DNA from: Sipunculus nudus
Taxonomy: Eukaryota; Annelida; Sipuncula; Golfingiida; Sipunculidae
Assembly: GCA_026874595.1 (NCBI GenBank)
Contig: CM049315.1
Span: forward strand, 20,297,664 to 20,361,663
Reading direction: 5' to 3'
Length of the DNA stretch: 64,000 nucleotides
The translations under genes and the position numbers were made by a program. This document shows positions 59,178 to 64,000 of the stretch, piece by piece. Under the pieces are notes generated by a model that was given only the letters and a program-made list of their open reading frames with translations, searched no databases and had not been told where the DNA came from. The stretch's first letter is position 1, and the number at the start of each line of letters is the position of its first letter.

Positions 59178-59292
59178 GTTGGCAAGTTTCTGCAATTTCC
59201 GGTTTCTGCCATGACAGAAATAAGTTTCTATCAGCAGGGCAGAAATATAGGTTTGTTCCATCATTTTGGCAGAAATGGCAGAAATAGTATTT
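59178..59292. mobile_element. hAT end fragment (ttctgcc-rich)
   Basis: agttggcaagtttctgc followed by repeated ttctgcc/ggcagaaat words, as at the right end of the hAT element at 28726-29778 (whose reverse complement starts CAGGGTTGGCAAGTTTCTGCC). Here the CAGGG tip has decayed to CAGAG. Only one end is visible. Confidence 0.65.
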
Positions 59293-60920
59293 CAGATTCT
59301 TTATTTCAGCGTTTATTTACAGTCATAAGAGAATAATAATCTTGCCTCAGATTATTTTTGGTCAGGATTTATTGATTGCATGGAGTTTATATCAGTCCTG
59401 TTGTCTATTGTATTTATGGTATGGTATAATACCCTGGAGATAAAAAAAGGTGTGATATCATTGTATCGGTAGTAGCTTTATGTATGTATCAGCCCGTTTT
59501 TATGCTTACTATTAAATCCATTTATTGCAACACTTGTGTAAGACATATTAGGGTAGGGGTAATAAATTTGTATTTAACATTTGCGATTCTGAGGGGGAAA
59601 CTATAAAAGACATACCATCATAAAATATATTTAATTTGTTTTTAAATGATATCAAACTTGATGACCTTGGCACATTTTCCAAGGCCAGGCAGGGTCAAGA
59701 GGTGCAGATATGATAAAATAATAAAATATCTCATAGCAGAAACAATTTTTATTTGCAAAAACATTTCTACGTTGCGCAGGTTATATAAATTAACATATAA
59801 TATATTTCCAAAAGAAAAAAATGGGCTCTGTGAATAAAGTTTGTGTGTCATTCGATTACCTACTGCACTTTTTTTGTTACTGATAATGGGTAGTAAATGT
59901 ACATCTGACTTTCTTGTGCAGTGGTTATCTGTAGGGGAAAATGGAGTTAGTGTTAACATTTTATGTGTAACATTTGAAACACACATAAATAAAAATTATA
60001 TAAATACATATCTTTGGAAAACATATTTGATTTCTGTATAATGATACATTCATTGCTACTTTTGGCGAGATATATACACATCTAGAGCCCGAAGCAACGT
60101 AATAGCATTGCATCGGAGTTTCGCACTGTTAATAAAATAAAATTTATGTGAAACATGCGCATCAGCAGTGTACGACAAAGTAACTTCAAACTGACGGTGC
60201 TTCCTTGTTATAGGCTGTTTATTCTTGAAAGTTATTAGGTAGGTATCAATAGATATTTGCTTTATATAAAAGTTAAAAAGCTTGTCGTATTTGCCGGAGA
60301 GTCCCCTAATATATCTTAATTCTGACCTGTTTTTCGCGTTTTATTGTTAAACCTAAAATTTAAAAAAAATGAATGGTTTATAATCTCATTGGAAACTTTC
60401 ACGCAAGTCTACAGAACAGTATGTCAGACGTTGATATAACAAAAATTGTAAGCTGTAAAGCCGGTGTCCGTAGAAGTAAGAGTGTTTATTTTAGAATCAA
60501 CATCTTTACAAGGTCTTTCTGTTTCTAGATAACAGTGAACAGCTTCCTCGGTCACCCATGCTCAAGGGAATACATAATCAGTCTCATTTCAAAACAGAAC
60601 ACCCTGCAAATTTTACCTGTGGACTATAGGAAAGCAGTAACTACAATACAAAACTGTTTACATATTCCGATCTGGTAATATAATTGCCAGTTATCTTTGT
60701 AACATAACTGATTGTATTGTCATTTCCAAACGATAGTGGATATCGGAATAGTTGTGCACTAGTTTTGTTGTCATTTCCAATTCAAGGTGGTGGTGGTAAT
60801 AGTTCTGCACTAGATATATCCTAGCTAACCGCCTTAAAATGGAAACATCTCACCACAAGGCATTCGTTAAAAACACGTGTATTGTACACATGCTATCATC
60901 TAAAGAAGAAGATGAACAAT
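59293..60920. other. Gene-free region
   Basis: No exon, element or RNA gene recognised. The opposing open frames at 59642-60041 are low-complexity and lack splice or domain support. Confidence 0.45.
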
Positions 60921-60924
60921 AAGT

Positions 60925-61620
60925 CAGTCCTCAGTACAATGACTCATTGCTAACCTTACTTGAAGCAGCCGGAGTGAGAAACAATGCACCTGTTTTAGAT
61001 ATTTCGAAGCAGCTTGAAGAAGAAGAAGTCCCAAAAATCTTCTCCCACCGGAAATGCTGAAGCCTCTTCACCATGTAGAGATATTTGGAGATGCTGACAA
61101 GAAAAGCAGCCGAAAACCTTACTGATGAGGCTAAAAGTAGGTAGTGACAATATATCAAAGAGACCCGTTCGAAGAGCTTCATCAGCAGGAAGGGTGTACG
61201 ATCCGATGTGTATTTTCTCAACAAGGTCAAATTTCAGAAACACTCTAAGTCAAGTGAAAAGCTTACACAAGCTGTACAACTAAGAGCAGACCAGACATTA
61301 AGGGAATGTGCTATCCAAAAGAGGATGAAAACATTATTGCAGTAACAAGTAGAGACATAGTTGCCGCAGAAGCCCACTTCATGGTTTATGCTATAAGAAT
61401 TACAAAAGAGACAAAAGAGTAGAACTTAAAAACAAAGACAGACAGCGATGAACATTATCAAAGGCTTGGAGGAGAAGTTTATGAAGATCTTTTCAAGTAT
61501 ATCAGATGTGATATCATTCCAAACTCGAAGATTTCACTGGTCGCTTCTTTGACCACAATCTGACATCTCTCATGCTGTCTCGTGGAGTTGAACACCTGAA
61601 TGATTCCACGACAAAGCGAG
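60925..61620 (+). pseudogene. Decayed multicopy ORF of a mobile-element-like family
   Basis: Broken plus-strand reading frames give, in order, SLLTLLEAAGVRNNAPVLDI and EEEEVPKIFSHRKC (60940-61058), TRKAAENLTDEAK (61093-61131), LTQAVQLRADQTLRECAIQK and DENIIAVTSRDIVAAEAHF (61260-61383), a CYKNYKRDK stretch (frameshifted), and EDLFKYIRCDIIPNSKI then LTSLMLSRGVEHLNDST (61480-61615). From memory, the order RDIVAAEAHYH..CY..YT and Y(V/I)RCDIIPN is that of a multicopy uncharacterised protein family in invertebrate genomes, usually tied to transposons. Several stops and frameshifts make it a relic. Its role is unknown. Confidence 0.7.
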
Positions 61621-61734
61621 ATAGGCGGGGAACTGTCGGTTTTCGGTAGCGGCCTGTAGTTAAGCTTATGGGACTTTTTGATTTTCCGCAGGCAGTTTCT
61701 CATTAGTGACGGGGGGGGGGGGGGGGGGGGTAGT

Positions 61735-64000
61735 GGAAGCTTTGGCAGCCTGTAGTACCCTAAAAAAATTGGGAGGGGATAAATTGATAGAAGCATCGCA
61801 TTAATGTTAAACTTGCCGGCAGGGGGAGTGGCATGTGAGCGGCCAGTGACAGGGGCCCCATGAATGGCACGCGCAAATAGCTGCTATTTGCTACCCTAAA
61901 ACAATTGGGATGGGGTTAAATATATAGTAGCATCGCATTGAGTGTCAAGACTGCCACCGGGGGGAGTGGACATGAGAGCGGGCAGACAGAGGGGCCCCAT
62001 GAATCGCACGCGCAAATAGCAGCTATTTGCTACCCTAAAAATTTAGGAGGGGGTAAAATTTCTGGTAGCATCGCATTTAGAGTTAAGACTGCCGCCAGGG
62101 GGAGAGGACATGAGTGCGGGCAGACAGAGGGGCCCCTATGAGTCGCTCGCGCAAATAGCAGCTATTTGCTACCCTAAAAAATTAGGAGGGGGTAAAATTT
62201 ATAGTAGCATCGCATTGAGCGTTATGACTGCCGCCAGGGGGAGTGGACATGAGTGCGGGCAGACAGAGAGCCCCCATGAATCGCAGGCGCAAATAGCAGC
62301 TATTTGCTACCCTAAAAAATTTAGGAGGGGGTAAAATTTCTGGTAGCATCGCATTGAGAGTTAAGATTGCCGCCAGGGGGAGTGGACTAGAGACAGGACT
62401 GCCACAGGGGCCCTATGAATTGCACACGTAAACAGCAGCTATTTGCTACCATAAAAGCTGTCAAGACTACCGCCAGGGGAAATGGATAGCTCAGCAACCG
62501 TCGGATGGGTCTCCATGAGTCGCAAGCGCAAATAGCTGCTATTTGCTACATGAAAAGGTGTTGAGACTGCCACCAGGGGGAATGGAGATCTAAGAGGCCT
62601 GTCACAGGGACCCCATGAATCGCACGCGTAAATAGCAGCTATTTGCTACCATAAATATGTCAAGACTGCCGCCAGGGGGAGTGGACATGAGACTGGACAG
62701 ACAGAGGGACCCCCATGAGTCGCACGGGCAAATAGCAGCTATTTGCTACCCTAAAAAGTTAGGAGGGGTAATATTTATAGTAGCATCGCATTAAGCGTTA
62801 TGACTGCCGCCAGGGGGAGTGGACATGAGTGCGGGCAGACAGAGGGGCCCCCATGAATCGCACGCGCAAATAGCAGCTATTTGCTACCCTAAAAAATTTA
62901 GGAGGGGGTAAAATTTCTGGAAGCATCGCATTGAGAGTTAAGATTGCCGCCAGGGGGAGAGGACATGAGTGCGGGCAGACAGAGGGGCCCCTATGAGTCG
63001 CTCGCGCAAATAGCAGCTATTTGCTACCCTAAAAAATTAGGAGGGGGTAAAATTTATAGTAGCATCGCATTGAGCGTTATGACTGCCGCCAGGGGGAGTG
63101 GACATGAGTGCGGGCAGACAGAGAGCCCCCATGAATCGCAGGCGCAAATAGCAGCTATTTGCTACCCTAAAAAATTTAGGAGGGGGTAAAATTTCTGGTA
63201 GCATCGCATTGAGAGTTAAGATTGCCGCCAGGGGGAGTGGACTAGAGACAGGACTGCCACAGGGGCCCTATGAATTGCACACGTAAATAGCAGCTGTTTG
63301 CTACCATAAAAGCTGTCAAGACTACCGCCAGGGGAAATGGATAGCTCAGCAACCGTCGGATGGGTCTCCATGAGTCGCAAGCGCAAATAGCTGCTATTTG
63401 CTACATGAAAAGGTGTTGAGACTGCCACCAGGGGGAATGGAGATCTAAGAGGCCTGTCACAGGGACCCCATGAATCGCACGCGCAAATAGCAGCTATTTG
63501 CTACCATAAATATGTCAAGACTGCCGCCAGGGGGAGTGGACATGAGACTGGACAGACAGAGGGGCCCCCCATGAGTCGCACGGGCAAATAGCAGCTATTT
63601 GCTACCCTAAAAAGTTAGGAGGGGTAATATTTATAGTAGCATCGCATTAAGCGTTATGACTGCCGCCAGGGGGAGTGGACATGAGTGCGGGCAGACAGAG
63701 GGGCCCCCATGAATCGCACGCGCAAATAGCAGCTATTTGCTACCCTAAAAAATTTAGGAGGGGGTAAAATTTCTGGAAGCATCGCATTGAGAGTTAAGAT
63801 TGCCGCCAGGGGGAGTGGACTAGAGACAGGAATGCCGCAGGGGCCCTATGAATCGCACACGCAAATAGCAGCTATTTGCTACCATAAAAGCTGTCATGAC
63901 TACCGCCAGGGGGAGTGGATAGCTCAGCAACCTTCGGAAGGGTCCACATGAGTCGCAAACGCAAATAGCAACTATTTGCTACCAGAAAAGGTGTTAAGAC
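61735..64000. repeat. Higher-order satellite with CTCF-like motifs (855 bp unit)
   Basis: About 18 monomers of two sizes (~139 and ~99 bp). Each has a ccgccagggggagtgg core and the palindrome GCAAATAGC-A-GCTATTTGC. Core positions: about 61817, 61951, 62090, 62230, 62368, 62470, 62568, 62667, 62805, 62945, 63085, 63223, 63325, 63424, 63522, 63661, 63801, 63900. Four long and three short monomers form an 855 bp higher-order unit, seen nearly identically from 62090 and from 62945. Short monomers lack a ~40 bp ttaggagggggtaaaattt...cgcattga segment. The array continues past the window. Open frames inside are repeat by-products. Confidence 0.93.

Noticed and set aside
61938-63428. Repeated frames with ECGQTE and QIAAICYPKK
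   Set aside because: They follow the satellite monomer. Stops fall at monomer junctions and there is no coding bias.

Overview
This is intron-rich, AT-rich animal DNA full of repeats. Pre-mRNA splice sites, a PARPBP (PARI) orthologue, an MFSD6-family transporter, an APE-type LINE, hAT and Harbinger-like elements, solo LTRs and many (TA)n tracts all point to a marine invertebrate. A mollusc or another lophotrochozoan is most likely; the phylum is inferred from general character and not proven.

Two genes can be rebuilt exon by exon with consistent phase. Both lie on the minus strand. PARPBP runs from a start codon at 22300 to a stop at 1896, in 11 coding exons giving about 629 residues. It ends in a PCNA-binding PIP box and encodes a DNA-repair factor that restrains RAD51-driven recombination. 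An MFSD6-like transporter runs from 51768 to 44079 in four coding exons giving about 625 residues.

Layout. 1-1895: flank downstream of PARPBP with (TA)n and a small tandem duplication. 1896-22307: PARPBP. Its introns hold a solo LTR (6095-6945), two large arrays of a ~330 bp repeat (7972-11490 and 16447-18930, the second split by another solo LTR), and a minisatellite grown from the end of exon 5. 22310-25590: more tandem-repeat elements. 25590-28150: a decayed LINE. 28188-35020: a cluster of DNA transposons. These include an hAT element with a transposase remnant (28726-29778), a 921 bp hAT-like MITE (32486-33406), a Harbinger-like MITE (29978-30285) and a 1002 bp element with long inverted repeats (34019-35020). 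35690-41330: two large inverted repeats that look like head-to-head promoter/first-exon duplications, in otherwise gene-poor DNA. 42558-43234: a solo LTR. 44079-51768: MFSD6-like gene, whose intron 2 carries an antisense promoter-like block and an LTR with a MITE nested in it. 51922-60920: mostly non-coding, with MITEs and a tandem duplication. 60925-61620: a decayed multicopy ORF. 61735-64000: a higher-order satellite carrying about 18 CTCF-like motifs, running off the window.

The two genes have no evident functional link. What stands out is the density of transposable elements with readable target-site duplications, and three repeats that copied functional-looking DNA: splice donors, start-codon regions and CTCF-like sites.
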